A DNA stretch of 64,000 bases from Chloroflexota bacterium (GCA_026713825.1 JAPONS010000081.1:1-64000), one strand, 5' to 3'; positions 16,447-25,633 are shown, numbered from the stretch's first letter. Translations and numbers: made by a program. The notes: generated by a model not told the origin, from the sequence alone.

Positions 16447-18423
16447 ATGGCTGACCTGGGCTCCATAACGCTCCTCCTCGCGGTGGCCCTCGCCGCCTAT
16501 GCGGGCGTCGGCTCGCTGGTTGGTCAGTGGCGCCACGCCCCCGAGATGCTCCTGAGCGCCCGCTACGCCGCCTACCTGACGCCCTTCATGCTCGGCGTCA
16601 GCATGGTCGTCCTCATCCTCGCCTTCGTAGACCACGACTTCTCGCTGCGCTACGTGGCTGGCAACAGCAACCGCGCCATGGACCCGTGGCTCACTTGGGT
16701 CGCCTTTTACGCCGGCAACGAGGGCTCGCTCCTCTTCATCGCCGCCATCTTCTCGGGCGCCGCCGCCCTCGCCATCCGCCTCGCGCCCGACGAGGTCCGC
16801 CCGGCCCTGCCCTTCACCACCGCCGTCCTAATGGCCGTCACCGTTTTCTTCGTCGCAGTGATGATGACGATGGCCAACCCCTTCTACGAGCTCCCCGTCA
16901 CGCCCCCCGACGGCCAGGGCATCAACCCGCTCCTGACCCACCCCGGCATGTTCTTCCACCCGCCCATGCTCATGTCCGGCCTCATCGGCGTCGCGCTCCC
17001 CTTCGCCTTCGCCATCGGCCACCTGCTGGCCGGGCAGACCGGCGACGAGTGGGTCGACACGGCGCGCACGTGGGGCCTCGTCGTCTGGGCGACGCTGACC
17101 ATCGGCCTGCTGCTCGGCGCGTGGTGGGCGTACACCATCCTCGGCTGGGGCGGCTACTGGGCCTGGGACCCCGTCGAGAACGCCGGGCTGCTCCCGTGGC
17201 TGCCCCTGACGGCCTTCATCCACTCCATCATGGTGCAGCGGCGGCGCGGCATGTTCCGCATGTGGAACATCGCCCTCATCATCCTGGCATGGGGTTTCGC
17301 CATGTACGGGATGTTCATGAACCGGGGCGGCCCCGTGCCCTCCGTCCACTCCTTCGGCCAGTCGACGATGGGCTGGATCTTCCTCCTCTTCCTGGGCGTG
17401 AACCTCATCGGCGCATTCGCCGTCTTCTTCTGGCGCTACAACCGCCTCCGCAGCGACGCCCCGCTGGAATCGCGGCTCTCCCGCGAGGCCGCCTTCCTGC
17501 TCAACAACGTGCTCTTCCTGATGATCGCGCTGGTGACCCTCTGGGGCGTCGTCTACCCGCTGGTGACCGACGTCTTCCAGGGCGTCATCGTCACCGTCGG
17601 CCGCCCCTACTTCGACATCGTCGCGGGGCCGATATTCCTCGCGCTGGTCGCCCTCATGGGCGTCGGCCCGCTCTTACCCTGGCGGCGCTCGTCCGGCGGC
17701 GGGCTGCTGCGACTGCTGCGTTTCCCCATCATCATCGGGATCATTGCTGCCATCATCGCGGTGGCCCTCGGCGCGAGGGCCTTCCTCCCCGCCCTCGCCT
17801 TCGGCGTCTGCGGACTCGCGGCCGCGGGCATCGTGCGCGAGTGGGTGCGCGGCACGCAGGTGCGCCACACCCGCGGCGAGGGCTATCCCACGGCGTTCGG
17901 CCGCCTCATCATGTCCAACCGGCCCCGCTACGGCGGCTACATCGCCCACATCGGCATCGTGCTCATCGCCTTTGCGGCGACGGGCTCGTCGTTCTACAGC
18001 GTGCAGGACGACTTCTCCCTCGCGCCCGGCGAGCGCGCAGCCCTCGGCAGCTACGAGGTAGAGTTCCTCGGCAGCACCGCCACGCTGAAGCCCGACCGGA
18101 TCGAGCGGCGCGCGCAGCTACAGGTCTACAAGGACGGCCAGCCGCTGGAGCAGGTCGAGGCCGGCTTTGCCTTCTACCCGGCCTTCTCCATGGCCGCGAC
18201 GCGCGCGGGCATCCGGCAGACGCCCGTGGAGGACCTCTACATCCTCGCCAGCGAGTTCTCGGCCGACGGCCGCGCCCTCTTCCGCATCCACATCAACCCG
18301 CTGGTCGTCTGGCTGTGGATTGCCGGGCCCATCTTGGTGCTCGGCACCGTCGTCTCGCTGTGGCCGGAGCGCCAGCGCGCCGCCGCCGCCCTCCCCGCCA
18401 TGCGCGCCGTGCCGGCAACATGA
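16447..18423 (+). CDS. ccmF: Cytochrome c heme lyase subunit CcmF
   Basis: A 658-residue polytopic membrane protein of normal CcmF length. The heme-handling WWD signature is at about residues 234-252 (WGGYWAWDPVEN...LLPWLP), flanked by conserved His171 (FHPPML) and His259 (AFIHS). A large periplasmic loop follows in the C-terminal quarter (GSSFYSVQDDF and onwards). CcmF ligates heme to apocytochromes together with CcmH. The ATG follows GGAAGGGGAGAACACG. CcmA-E were not found in the window. Confidence 0.93.
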   Translation: MADLGSITLLLAVALAAYAGVGSLVGQWRHAPEMLLSARYAAYLTPFMLGVSMVVLILAFVDHDFSLRYVAGNSNRAMDPWLTWVAFYAGNEGSLLFIAAIFSGAAALAIRLAPDEVRPALPFTTAVLMAVTVFFVAVMMTMANPFYELPVTPPDGQGINPLLTHPGMFFHPPMLMSGLIGVALPFAFAIGHLLAGQTGDEWVDTARTWGLVVWATLTIGLLLGAWWAYTILGWGGYWAWDPVENAGLLPWLPLTAFIHSIMVQRRRGMFRMWNIALIILAWGFAMYGMFMNRGGPVPSVHSFGQSTMGWIFLLFLGVNLIGAFAVFFWRYNRLRSDAPLESRLSREAAFLLNNVLFLMIALVTLWGVVYPLVTDVFQGVIVTVGRPYFDIVAGPIFLALVALMGVGPLLPWRRSSGGGLLRLLRFPIIIGIIAAIIAVALGARAFLPALAFGVCGLAAAGIVREWVRGTQVRHTRGEGYPTAFGRLIMSNRPRYGGYIAHIGIVLIAFAATGSSFYSVQDDFSLAPGERAALGSYEVEFLGSTATLKPDRIERRAQLQVYKDGQPLEQVEAGFAFYPAFSMAATRAGIRQTPVEDLYILASEFSADGRALFRIHINPLVVWLWIAGPILVLGTVVSLWPERQRAAAALPAMRAVPAT

Positions 18424-18463
18424 AGTCCCTTCCCCCAGCTGGGGGAAGGTTAGGATGGGGGGC
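18424..18463. repeat. Palindromic repeat (family R5) after ccmF
   Basis: AAGTCCCTTCCCCCAGCTGG begins an inverted repeat closing with GGGGGAAGGTTAGGATGGGG. Relatives are at 47930-47965 and 63050-63080. It lies between ccmF and the convergent vapC and could act as a bidirectional terminator. Confidence 0.65.
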
Positions 18464-18528
18464 AGCCCTTCTGCCTTCTTTTCAGCAAGCCCATCCCCGG
18501 CGCGAAGTCCGACCGAGGGTGAGCGGCG

Positions 18529-18972
18529 TTAGAGCCGGGCGGGGCGGAGCGGGTGCTGCCACTGGAACCCCTGAAACCGGCCAAAGTCGGAGTCCGTTGT
18601 GACCATGGTGCACCCATGCTCCACCGCAACCGCCGCATGCTGGGCGTCAGCGACCAGCTTCCCAGTGGCCCTGGCCTCGCGGCACAGGCGCTCGAAGATT
18701 TCCAGGTGGTCGGGCCCGGGGCCCACGACACGCGCCGTCGGCCGCTCCAGCAGGGCCGATATGAAGGCGAACGACCGGTCCAGGGTGGACGGTGGATTGA
18801 AGATGCGCGGGTTCGTGACCACGCGGACGAAACCCGACAGGACCAGAACAGACAGGGCAAACGGCTCAGGGCCGGTCGCCAGCCTTGTGACCCAGTCGGC
18901 GTACGCCGCATGTTCGGGGGAGGAGTCCTCCACGTGGGCGTAGACGAGAACATTCACGTCAGGGAGCAGCAT
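18529..18972 (-). CDS. vapC: VapC-like PIN-domain toxin (putative ribonuclease)
   Basis: A 147-residue PIN-domain protein. Acidic residues typical of the metal site are visible: Asp5 in LLPDVNVLVYA, Asp in KLVADAQHAAVAVEHG, and Asp in MVTTDSDFGRF. The C-terminus FGRFQGFQWQHPL matches VapC homologues. PIN toxins cleave RNA and are held inactive by the cognate antitoxin. The gene lies 9 bases downstream of the antitoxin-like gene on the same strand and interrupts the cytochrome maturation gene run, which is on the other strand. Confidence 0.88.
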   Translation of the reverse strand: MLLPDVNVLVYAHVEDSSPEHAAYADWVTRLATGPEPFALSVLVLSGFVRVVTNPRIFNPPSTLDRSFAFISALLERPTARVVGPGPDHLEIFERLCREARATGKLVADAQHAAVAVEHGCTMVTTDSDFGRFQGFQWQHPLRPARL

Positions 18973-18981
18973 TACGACACA

Positions 18982-19236
18982 TCACCGCCCGCGGGCATAC
19001 CGGGTCTCGTCATCCTGGACGTCCAGGTCCCGCGTCCGGTCGAGGTCCACTCCGGGCACGGGGCGGACCCCGCGAACAGTCACCAGGTGAAACGGCGGCG
19101 GTTCTTGCGGCTTGGAACGCTTCAGAGCGTCGTCCATCGTGCTGGCAATGAAGGCGCTCCCGCTCATGCCGCGGGCCGCTGCTTCCCGACGGATTTGCCT
19201 TGCCAGCTGTTCTTCAAGGGAGATCGTCGTTCTCAT
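18982..19236 (-). CDS. vapB: VapB-like ribbon-helix-helix antitoxin
   Basis: An 84-residue protein with an N-terminal ribbon-helix-helix DNA-binding module (MRTTISLEEQLARQIRREAA, then SGSAFIASTMDDAL), followed by a basic, proline-containing tail that could wrap the toxin. The start at 19236 begins the RHH strand directly; a longer in-frame start would add 12 residues with no visible ribosome site. It should repress its own promoter and neutralise the PIN toxin encoded next. The short AT-rich stretch just upstream (19237-19270) is the likely promoter. Confidence 0.82.
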   Translation of the reverse strand: MRTTISLEEQLARQIRREAAARGMSGSAFIASTMDDALKRSKPQEPPPFHLVTVRGVRPVPGVDLDRTRDLDVQDDETRYARGR

Positions 19237-19370
19237 GATGCATAGCATACTATTCTTGCATAACTTCATCAAGTGCCCCTCAACAAACTTGCCGCTTACC
19301 GGTAGCGGCCATAGGAATGCCGAGCCCCGTCCGCTACACTGGAAGCATCACATCGTGGGAGTTGCATAGC

Positions 19371-19730
19371 GTGTGGGCCATAGTCATCGGAGCCGTGCTG
19401 GCCGTCGCCGCCGTCGTCGTCGTGCTGCTGCCCTTCGTGCGCGCGCGCCGCGACGCCGAGCCCGCGCTGCCCTTCGACGCCGAGGGCGTCCGCGTCCAGC
19501 GCGAGGGCCTCTACCGCGCCCTCGAGACGCTCCGGTTGGAGCGCGAGCTCGGCCAGGTCGACGGTGAGGAGTTCGAGCGCCAGATGCGCGAGTACCGCCG
19601 CACCGCCGCGTTGCTCGTCCGCGAGCAGGAGCGCCTCCTCGGCGAGGCGTCTACGCCGGATGACGAGCTTGAACGCGAAGTGCAGGAGGCCCGCGCCCAC
19701 CTGCAGCGCATGGAGGACGAGGCCCCGTGA
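19371..19730 (+). CDS. CcmI-like small membrane protein
   Basis: A 119-residue protein starting at GTG: one N-terminal transmembrane helix (about residues 2-22), then an extended charged helix with YRALETLRLERELGQVDGEE and a coiled-coil-like C-terminus. This resembles the membrane anchor and first helical part of CcmI/CycH, without the TPR domain. A longer reading from 19317 lacks a ribosome site. Its TGA overlaps the next GTG start (GTGA), so it is coupled to the following gene. Role inferred from position among cytochrome maturation genes. Confidence 0.65.
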   Translation: MWAIVIGAVLAVAAVVVVLLPFVRARRDAEPALPFDAEGVRVQREGLYRALETLRLERELGQVDGEEFERQMREYRRTAALLVREQERLLGEASTPDDELEREVQEARAHLQRMEDEAP

Positions 19731-20989
19731 GAGCGTTCGCCCGTGCCGTCGCCCCGCCGCTTGCAGCGGCCATGCTCGCGGTGGGCATGCTCGCCGCCGC
19801 GCTGGCCACGGGCGGTCTGTCGCCCGCGAGCGTCGGGGCGCAGTCGGACGAGCGCGCGCCCACGACCATCTCCGGGCAGTCGCCCTCGACGGTCTCCGGC
19901 GTCGTCCGCAACGGCACCGCGGGCGGGTCGCCGCCCGTCGGCCTCTGGGTCACCCTCCGCTACCAGCTTGGCTCCGGCGAGCTTGTCGAGCACAACACCC
20001 CCACGCAGCCCGACGGCTCCTTCACCTTCACGGACCTCCCCCCGCAGGGCCGCCCCGGCTACGAGGTCCGCGCCACCTACCTGGACGTCGAGTACGCCGG
20101 CCGCGCCCTCGGCGAGCCGCTCATAGGCCCGCTGGAGCTCACGGTGTACGAGATCACCACCGACTTCGCCGTCCTCGCCCTCGTCGACGACACCCTCGCC
20201 GTCACCGGCGCCGACGGCAGCCGGCGGCAGTTCGCCGTGCTGGAGGCCGTCAAGCTCCGCAACACCGGCGACCGCACCTTCCGCGCCGACACGCTGACCG
20301 ACGGCCCCATGAGCATGGTGCGCTTCTCGCTCCCCGACGGCGCGGCGGACCTCGACGTGCAGGCGTCGCTGCCCGGCGGCCACGTCCTGCAGGTCGACCG
20401 CGGCTTCGCCCTCACCGCGCCCGTCCCGCCCGGCGACCACGACATCCTCTACGTCTACCGCGTCCCCTACGAGTCCTCCATCAAACAGTACACGCCCAAC
20501 TTCCCCATGGGCGCGGAGTCCTACCGCGTCATGGTGGTGAAGGGGGTGGCAGAGAGCTCCGGTCCCGGCATGCGCCCCGCCGCCGACATCGCCATCGGCG
20601 AAACCGGGTACCAGGTGCTCGAGGCGGGCCCCCTCGCCCCCGGCATGCGCGCCGCCGTCAGGCTCTCCGGGCTCCCGCAGCCCACGCTCCTCCAGCGCGC
20701 CGAGTCCGCCGTCCGCAGCGACGGCTTCCGCCGGGGCGCGCTCCCCGGCGCCGTCGGCCTCGTGCTCGTCGTGCTCGTCGGCGCCATCCTGCTGCGCCGC
20801 CGGTGGGGCAGCGCGTCTCGCGACGCCGCAAGGCGACAGGAGGACGCGGAAGCCCTCGACATGGCCCGCGGCGACATCATCAAGGCCATCGCCGATCTGG
20901 ACGAGCGCTTTGAGTCGGGCCTCGTGGAGAGGGAGGACTACCAGCTTCAGCGCGCGGGGCTGGTCGAGCTTGCGAGGAAGACGCGATGA
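19727..20989 (+). CDS. Exported carboxypeptidase-regulatory-like domain protein with C-terminal anchor
   Basis: A 420-residue protein with an N-terminal signal (residues 5-38), a beta-sandwich from about residue 57 (TVSGVVRNGTA) of carboxypeptidase-regulatory type, a second beta-rich region with YVYRVPYESSIKQY, and a transmembrane helix at about 341-361. The cytoplasmic tail (DIIKAIADLDERFESGLVEREDYQ) is a SHOCT-like helical pair. Start and stop both overlap neighbours (GTGA and ATGA), so it is translationally coupled to the CcmI-like and TlpA-like genes. It probably assists cytochrome maturation in the periplasm, by inference. Confidence 0.72.
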   Translation: MRAFARAVAPPLAAAMLAVGMLAAALATGGLSPASVGAQSDERAPTTISGQSPSTVSGVVRNGTAGGSPPVGLWVTLRYQLGSGELVEHNTPTQPDGSFTFTDLPPQGRPGYEVRATYLDVEYAGRALGEPLIGPLELTVYEITTDFAVLALVDDTLAVTGADGSRRQFAVLEAVKLRNTGDRTFRADTLTDGPMSMVRFSLPDGAADLDVQASLPGGHVLQVDRGFALTAPVPPGDHDILYVYRVPYESSIKQYTPNFPMGAESYRVMVVKGVAESSGPGMRPAADIAIGETGYQVLEAGPLAPGMRAAVRLSGLPQPTLLQRAESAVRSDGFRRGALPGAVGLVLVVLVGAILLRRRWGSASRDAARRQEDAEALDMARGDIIKAIADLDERFESGLVEREDYQLQRAGLVELARKTR

Positions 20990-21573
20990 CGCAGGACGCC
21001 GACCGCCGGGCCAACCGCCAGCGCCTCATCGTCATGGCGATCGTCGCCGTGCCGCTCATTGCCTTCTTTGCGGTGCTCGGCGTCGCCCTGTCCCGCAGCG
21101 GCGGCGTCCCCGCCGGCGTCGCCATCAACAGCACCCTCGGAGAGGCCGAGGTCCAGACGGAGGTGGCCCGCGACTTCACCCTCACCACCTTCGACGGCAA
21201 GACCGTGCGCCTCTCCGGCCTGCGCGGCAGCTACGTCATGGTCGACTTCTGGTCGTCGTGGTGCCCGCCCTGCATTGAGGAGGCCCCCGTCCTCGCCGCC
21301 GCCTACGACCGCTACCGGCCGCAGGGCGTCGAGTTCGTCGGCGTCGCCGTATGGGACGTCGAGGACGAGGCCGCCCGCTTCATCGAGGAGTCCGGCGCAC
21401 CCTCCCCCGCCGGCGCCGACACCCGCGGCGTCATAGGCGTCGACTACGGCCTCACCGGCATCCCGGAAAAGTACTTCATAGACCCCCAGGGCCGCATAGT
21501 CCGCAAGTACGTCGGCCCCATGAGCGAAGACGCCCTGAATACCGTCCTGCAGGAGCTCCTCGCCACGCCATAG
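20986..21573 (+). CDS. TlpA/ResA/CcmG-like membrane-anchored thioredoxin
   Basis: A 195-residue protein with an N-terminal transmembrane helix (about 12-36) and a thioredoxin domain. The active site is WCPPC at residues 92-96, and the cis-Pro loop is TGIPEKYFID. Such proteins reduce disulfides in apocytochromes or CcmH outside the membrane. The ATG overlaps the previous stop (ATGA), placing it last in the cytochrome maturation gene run. Confidence 0.9.
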   Translation: MTQDADRRANRQRLIVMAIVAVPLIAFFAVLGVALSRSGGVPAGVAINSTLGEAEVQTEVARDFTLTTFDGKTVRLSGLRGSYVMVDFWSSWCPPCIEEAPVLAAAYDRYRPQGVEFVGVAVWDVEDEAARFIEESGAPSPAGADTRGVIGVDYGLTGIPEKYFIDPQGRIVRKYVGPMSEDALNTVLQELLATP

Positions 21574-21575
21574 CC

Positions 21576-21682
21576 GCCCCGCCGCCATACCGGCGCATGC
21601 CGGTATCCAGCAGCGGGAGCGCCCCTCCCCCTCGGCCCCGCCGCCATACCGGCGCATGCCGGTATCCAGCAGCGGGAGCGCC
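21576..21682. repeat. Two tandem copies of an R1 repeat
   Basis: The 48-base unit GCCCCGCCGCCATACCGGCG...GCGGGAGCGCC occurs at 21576-21623 and again at 21635-21682, almost identical. Each contains the R1 inverted repeat CCATACCGGCGCATGCCGGT. Local tandem amplification is evident. Confidence 0.85.
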
Positions 21683-21744
21683 ATTGACCCGCCTCCGTCC
21701 CCATACCCATAATGCCCCCCAAGTTGGGGAAGGGGGGTGCGGCA

Positions 21745-22887
21745 ATGATCGAGTGGCTGGGCATTGAACACCTTTTCGATCTCTCCACCACGGAGGCGGT
21801 CTGGGGGTTCCTCACCCCCCTCATCATCTTCGCCGCCTTTGCCCTCGCGCAGATCATCCTGCCCGCGAGGCGCGTCCCCGGCTACGTCATCGACGAGGCC
21901 ACCGGCGAGCCCCGCAATTACCGCCTCAACGGGGTCCTCGTCTTCCTCCTCGCCATCGCCGTGTGGGCGACCGAGATCACCGGCATGCCCCGCGACTGGT
22001 TCTACCGCTCCACCATGTACGCCATCGCCGGCGGCACCGTCGTCACCTTCATCTTCGCCCTCATCGCCGTGTTCGGCGCGCCCAAGACCGCGCTCAACCC
22101 CATCGCCGCGTTCTGGACCGGCCGCGTCCGCGAGATCTCGTTCCTGGGCGACCGCTTCAACTTCGACGTGAAGATGTGGTTCTACGTCGTCGGCGGCACG
22201 ATGCTCGCCCTCAACGCCCTCTCCGGCGCCGCCTGGCACTACGAGGAGTTCGGCGGCAACGCCAACCCCGGCATCTACCTCTACGCCGCCTTCTTCACCT
22301 TCTACACCCTCGACTACTTCATCTTCGAGCGCGTCCAGCTCTACACCTACGACCTCATCCACGAGCGCCTCGGCTTCATGCTCTTCTGGGGCGGCCTTGT
22401 GGTCTACGGGTGGCTCTTCATCCTCCCGCTGTGGGGCATGGCCGCCTACCCGGACCCCGGCTTCTCGACGGGCTGGACGTACGTGTGGCTCATCGGCACC
22501 GGCGCCCTCTTCCTGCTCGGCTGGAGCATCTCGCGCGGCGCCAACCTGCAGAAGTACACGTTCAAGCGATGGCCCGACCGCAAGTTTCTCGGCATCATCG
22601 AGCCCAAGTACATCGAGGCCGGCGACCGCAAGATCCTCTACAGCGGCTTCTGGGGCGTCGCCCGCCACTTCAACTACATGGGAGAGGGCTTCCTCTCGCT
22701 CTCCATCGCCCTGGTCTTCGGCCACTTCGACGTCCCCTGGGCATGGACTTACTTCGTCTTCATCGTCACCCTCTTCACCTTCCGCCAGCGCGACGACGAC
22801 AGGCACTGCGCAGAAAAGTACGGCCCGGAGAAATGGGCGGAGTACAAGTCACGCGTGAAGTACCGCATCTTCCCCGGGGTGTACTAG
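21745..22887 (+). CDS. ERG4/ERG24-family sterol reductase-like membrane protein
   Basis: A 380-residue polytopic protein. The C-terminal half carries signatures of delta-14/delta-24(28) sterol reductases and the lamin B receptor: SGFWGVARHFNYMGEG and RQRDDDRHCAEKYG...WAEYKSRVKYRIFPGVY. These enzymes reduce sterol double bonds with NADPH. Other members are known in some bacteria. No other sterol genes are in the window, so substrate could be an imported or atypical isoprenoid. The ATG at 21745 follows AGGGGGGTGCGGCA; an upstream start inside the repeat is less likely. Confidence 0.85.
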   Translation: MIEWLGIEHLFDLSTTEAVWGFLTPLIIFAAFALAQIILPARRVPGYVIDEATGEPRNYRLNGVLVFLLAIAVWATEITGMPRDWFYRSTMYAIAGGTVVTFIFALIAVFGAPKTALNPIAAFWTGRVREISFLGDRFNFDVKMWFYVVGGTMLALNALSGAAWHYEEFGGNANPGIYLYAAFFTFYTLDYFIFERVQLYTYDLIHERLGFMLFWGGLVVYGWLFILPLWGMAAYPDPGFSTGWTYVWLIGTGALFLLGWSISRGANLQKYTFKRWPDRKFLGIIEPKYIEAGDRKILYSGFWGVARHFNYMGEGFLSLSIALVFGHFDVPWAWTYFVFIVTLFTFRQRDDDRHCAEKYGPEKWAEYKSRVKYRIFPGVY

Positions 22888-23010
22888 GAGGGGGGCCGAG
22901 CTCAGTTTGCGCATTGGTCGGTTTCTCTGTACGCTGCGATGACATGGTGGTCCCGGGGATGCGCGCGCAATTGCACTCGTCGAATTCCCATCGCATGGAG
23001 GAGGTCACGA

Positions 23011-23235
23011 ATGTTCTTCCACTGGCCCGGGCGGTATTCGGGACCGTTTCGTTGGAGAGTGAACTCTGCGCAGCACCTGCGGGATATGGGTCTCCATAAG
23101 AGTGCAGATGCGATGATGGGAATCAACGAGGAAGACAAGCGCGAGTGGCACGACAAGCAGGCGCGCAAGGAGAGGCGACGTGTGGAACGCCGCCACACGC
23201 CCCTCGGCCGATTCCTGAACATCCTCGGTTTCTGA
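23011..23235 (+). CDS. Small basic protein, unknown
   Basis: A 74-residue, strongly basic protein. The ATG follows GGAGGAGGTCACGA, an excellent ribosome site, and this start discards an unlikely upstream extension. The C-terminal half (EDKREWHDKQARKERRRVER) is a charged helix ending in a hydrophobic FLNILGF. No family recognised. It lies between the sterol reductase-like gene and the convergent response regulator. Confidence 0.5.
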   Translation: MFFHWPGRYSGPFRWRVNSAQHLRDMGLHKSADAMMGINEEDKREWHDKQARKERRRVERRHTPLGRFLNILGF

Positions 23236-23334
23236 TCCCCGCCGCGGCCGCCTCCCTGCCCCTGCGTCGGCAGTCACGCCACCAGCGCCTCCTCGAAGCC
23301 CGCGGCGTGGCGCGTGCCCCGCACCGTCCCCGCC

Positions 23335-23991
23335 CTACCCCTCCGTCAGGCCGTTCCGCGCCGCCCAGAGCACCAGCTCCTGCATCGACGCGACGTTCAG
23401 CTTCTGCTGAATGCCGTAGACGGCGTTGCGAACGGTCACCGGCCTGATCCCCCGCTCCTCCGCTATTCGGGCGTAGGACATGCCACGTGCAAAGGAGATG
23501 AGGATCTCCCTTTCCCGTGTTGTCAGGCCGGCCTTCTGCGCGGCATCGCCTGTCTCTCTACCGCGCATACCCTTGAACACGCGCCGCACAACCTCGGCAG
23601 GCACGTGAAGCTCCCCCTGCGCAACGCCGCGTACGACTGCCAGCAGCCGGTCCAGGCCCGTTTCCTTCTGGAGGTAGCCGGTCGCCCCCGCGGCCACGGC
23701 CTCCACCACCGCGTCCTCCTCCGTGGAGGCCGTCAGCATGACCACCCGCGTCTCGGGATGGGCCTCCATGATCTCCCTGCACGCCGCCACACCGTCTTTC
23801 TTCGGCAGCATCACGTCCATGACGATGGTGTCGGGCAGCACCTCGGCGGCCACCCGCACCGCCTCCTCGCCGTCCGCGGCCTGTCCGACCACCTCGAACT
23901 CCCCCGTCTGCTCGAGGACCTGCTTCAGGCCGAACCGCAGGACCGAATGGTCGTCGACGATCATCACCCGGAGGCGCTCACCCGATGCCAT
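23335..23991 (-). CDS. NarL/LuxR-family response regulator
   Basis: A 218-residue protein. The receiver domain has the acidic pair D13-D14 and phospho-acceptor Asp59 (IVMDVMLPKKDG). The C-terminal LuxR-type HTH reads LTTREREILISFARG...YARIAEERGIRPVTV. It should bind DNA when phosphorylated by the kinase encoded just upstream, whose stop overlaps this start by 14 bases. Targets unknown. The cupredoxin-like lipoproteins transcribed divergently are the nearest candidates. Confidence 0.92.
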   Translation of the reverse strand: MASGERLRVMIVDDHSVLRFGLKQVLEQTGEFEVVGQAADGEEAVRVAAEVLPDTIVMDVMLPKKDGVAACREIMEAHPETRVVMLTASTEEDAVVEAVAAGATGYLQKETGLDRLLAVVRGVAQGELHVPAEVVRRVFKGMRGRETGDAAQKAGLTTREREILISFARGMSYARIAEERGIRPVTVRNAVYGIQQKLNVASMQELVLWAARNGLTEG

Positions 23992-25252
23992 CGCGGCGCT
24001 CCTCTCGTTCGCGCTGCATGGGGATCACGCAGGTCACGCTCGCCCCGCCCATGGCCCCTCGTTCCTCCACGATGAGGCTCCCTCCCAGGCGCTCCGCGCT
24101 ACTGGCCATGTTTGCGAAGCCACTGCCGCGCTCCGCGTAGCCCTCGGAAAGCCCGGCCCCGTCGTCCGACACCGACAGGCGGATGTCATCCTCGCCGAAG
24201 GCAAGGTCAACAGCCACCCTGCATGCCTCCGCATGGCGGTAGGCGTTGGTGAGCGCGTTGTGCGCAATCGAGAAGAGCAGACTCGTCTGCTGCGTTGACA
24301 GCTCCGGCTCGAATCCGGTCTGCTTCAACTCGGCCGGGACACCGGTGATATTGGTGAAGCTGGTTGCGTGTGACCTGAGGGTCCTGCCGATCCCCCGCCC
24401 CTCGTAGATGCCTCCCATGTTGATGGGGTGGCGCAGTTCCCAGAGAATGGACCGGGACATGTGAGAGGTCTCCTCAAGCGTGGCAGCCAGTTCCGGGTTC
24501 GCGTTGCCGGCCAGGTTTCTGGCCGAGTCGATGCCCAGTCCGATCATGTAGGCGGACTGGGCTGCGGTGTCGTGAATGGTGTGGGACAGCTCCATGCGCT
24601 CGCGCTCGAGGGCCCGCTCGTGCTCCTCGGCCCGCCTGCGCCCCACTCGTTCGAACCTCATGGCCAGCGTGACTGCGGCGACAACCGCATACATGACGGC
24701 AACCCGGGCAAGGACGGTCTCATGTTCATTGGCCGCAAGGTCTATTCCGTTGCCCGCCGTCAGGCTGATTCCCACGTAGACGGCGGACACAGTGGTCATC
24801 AGGGCCATGGAGTGTCTGAAGGAACCGAGGCTCAACGCGAAGGCCGCCAGCACGGGGTAGTAGAAGAGATGGATGAAGGGGTGGTCGAAGCCGCCGCTCA
24901 GAGCCAGCCACACAGACACCAGCACCGCGTCCAGCGTGAAGAGGATCAGAAGCCAATCCCAGGTAAGCGTTCTGTTGGACCAGAGCCGGTAGTGGAGGGA
25001 TCCGTTGATCCCGGCCAACGTGAACACCAACACTGCATACAGGAAGAACTCGGCAAATTCGTCGCCGATGTGATGCACGATCTCATACAGAAAGATAGCC
25101 ACGCCGGCCCAGTGTCCCCAGACCGCAATGCTCGTAAGGAACCGCAGACCATCGGAATCGCTCTGGCTGCGTGACCAGTCGTTTGCCCGCAGGGCGCTGG
25201 TTGTCCTGGTGAGGATGAACCGGCCCTGGTTGATGAGTGTTCCGTGGAGCAT
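23978..25252 (-). CDS. Membrane-bound sensor histidine kinase, NarL/DesK class
   Basis: About 424 residues. The N-terminal half has around six hydrophobic helices (about 40-200), with no recognised periplasmic sensor fold. The HisKA_3 region has the phospho-acceptor His227 in SHTIHDTAAQ, and the HATPase domain shows SIAHNALTNAYRHAEA (N box) and SVSDDGAGL (G1). This kinase class pairs with NarL-type regulators, and the two genes overlap. A GTG four codons upstream is an alternative start. The 380-base region upstream (25265-25633) is AT-richer and holds a TTGACA near 25339, a possible divergent promoter. Confidence 0.9.
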   Translation of the reverse strand: MLHGTLINQGRFILTRTTSALRANDWSRSQSDSDGLRFLTSIAVWGHWAGVAIFLYEIVHHIGDEFAEFFLYAVLVFTLAGINGSLHYRLWSNRTLTWDWLLILFTLDAVLVSVWLALSGGFDHPFIHLFYYPVLAAFALSLGSFRHSMALMTTVSAVYVGISLTAGNGIDLAANEHETVLARVAVMYAVVAAVTLAMRFERVGRRRAEEHERALERERMELSHTIHDTAAQSAYMIGLGIDSARNLAGNANPELAATLEETSHMSRSILWELRHPINMGGIYEGRGIGRTLRSHATSFTNITGVPAELKQTGFEPELSTQQTSLLFSIAHNALTNAYRHAEACRVAVDLAFGEDDIRLSVSDDGAGLSEGYAERGSGFANMASSAERLGGSLIVEERGAMGGASVTCVIPMQREREERRDGIG

Positions 25253-25633
25253 CTCGCCTACCACCCCAACGACGGCTTCTCGAGCGCTCTTACGATGTCC
25301 GGCTGGGTGATTAGCGCACTTTTCAACAACCTACCCACTTTGACAACTGTCCGCAAGATGCAAATGCCCCTGCTGATAGAGCAATTGTACCTGTGGAGTC
25401 ACGATTGCTTCCCAAGGTGGCGGTCTGGCGACAGACTACGCACTTCCCCGGCTGCCCGCTGGGCGCTGCCAATCAAGGGCCTCGCGCGGGCCAGGCGGGG
25501 AGCCCTTGACTCGGTCGTTTCGAGGGGGTTTCCGGCAACCTCTCGTACCCGGGTCGGGCGAGGCGGCATGCGTGGCGCTCGGTGAGTGGGACGCTCCCCA
25601 GGCGTGACGCATCCAAGCAGGAGGGAGGCTGAC

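Noticed and set aside
16299-16464. ccmH-ccmF repeats as a phage attachment site
   Set aside because: Only about 100 bases lie between the copies, with no integrase or cargo, so a repeat insertion with local duplication explains them better.
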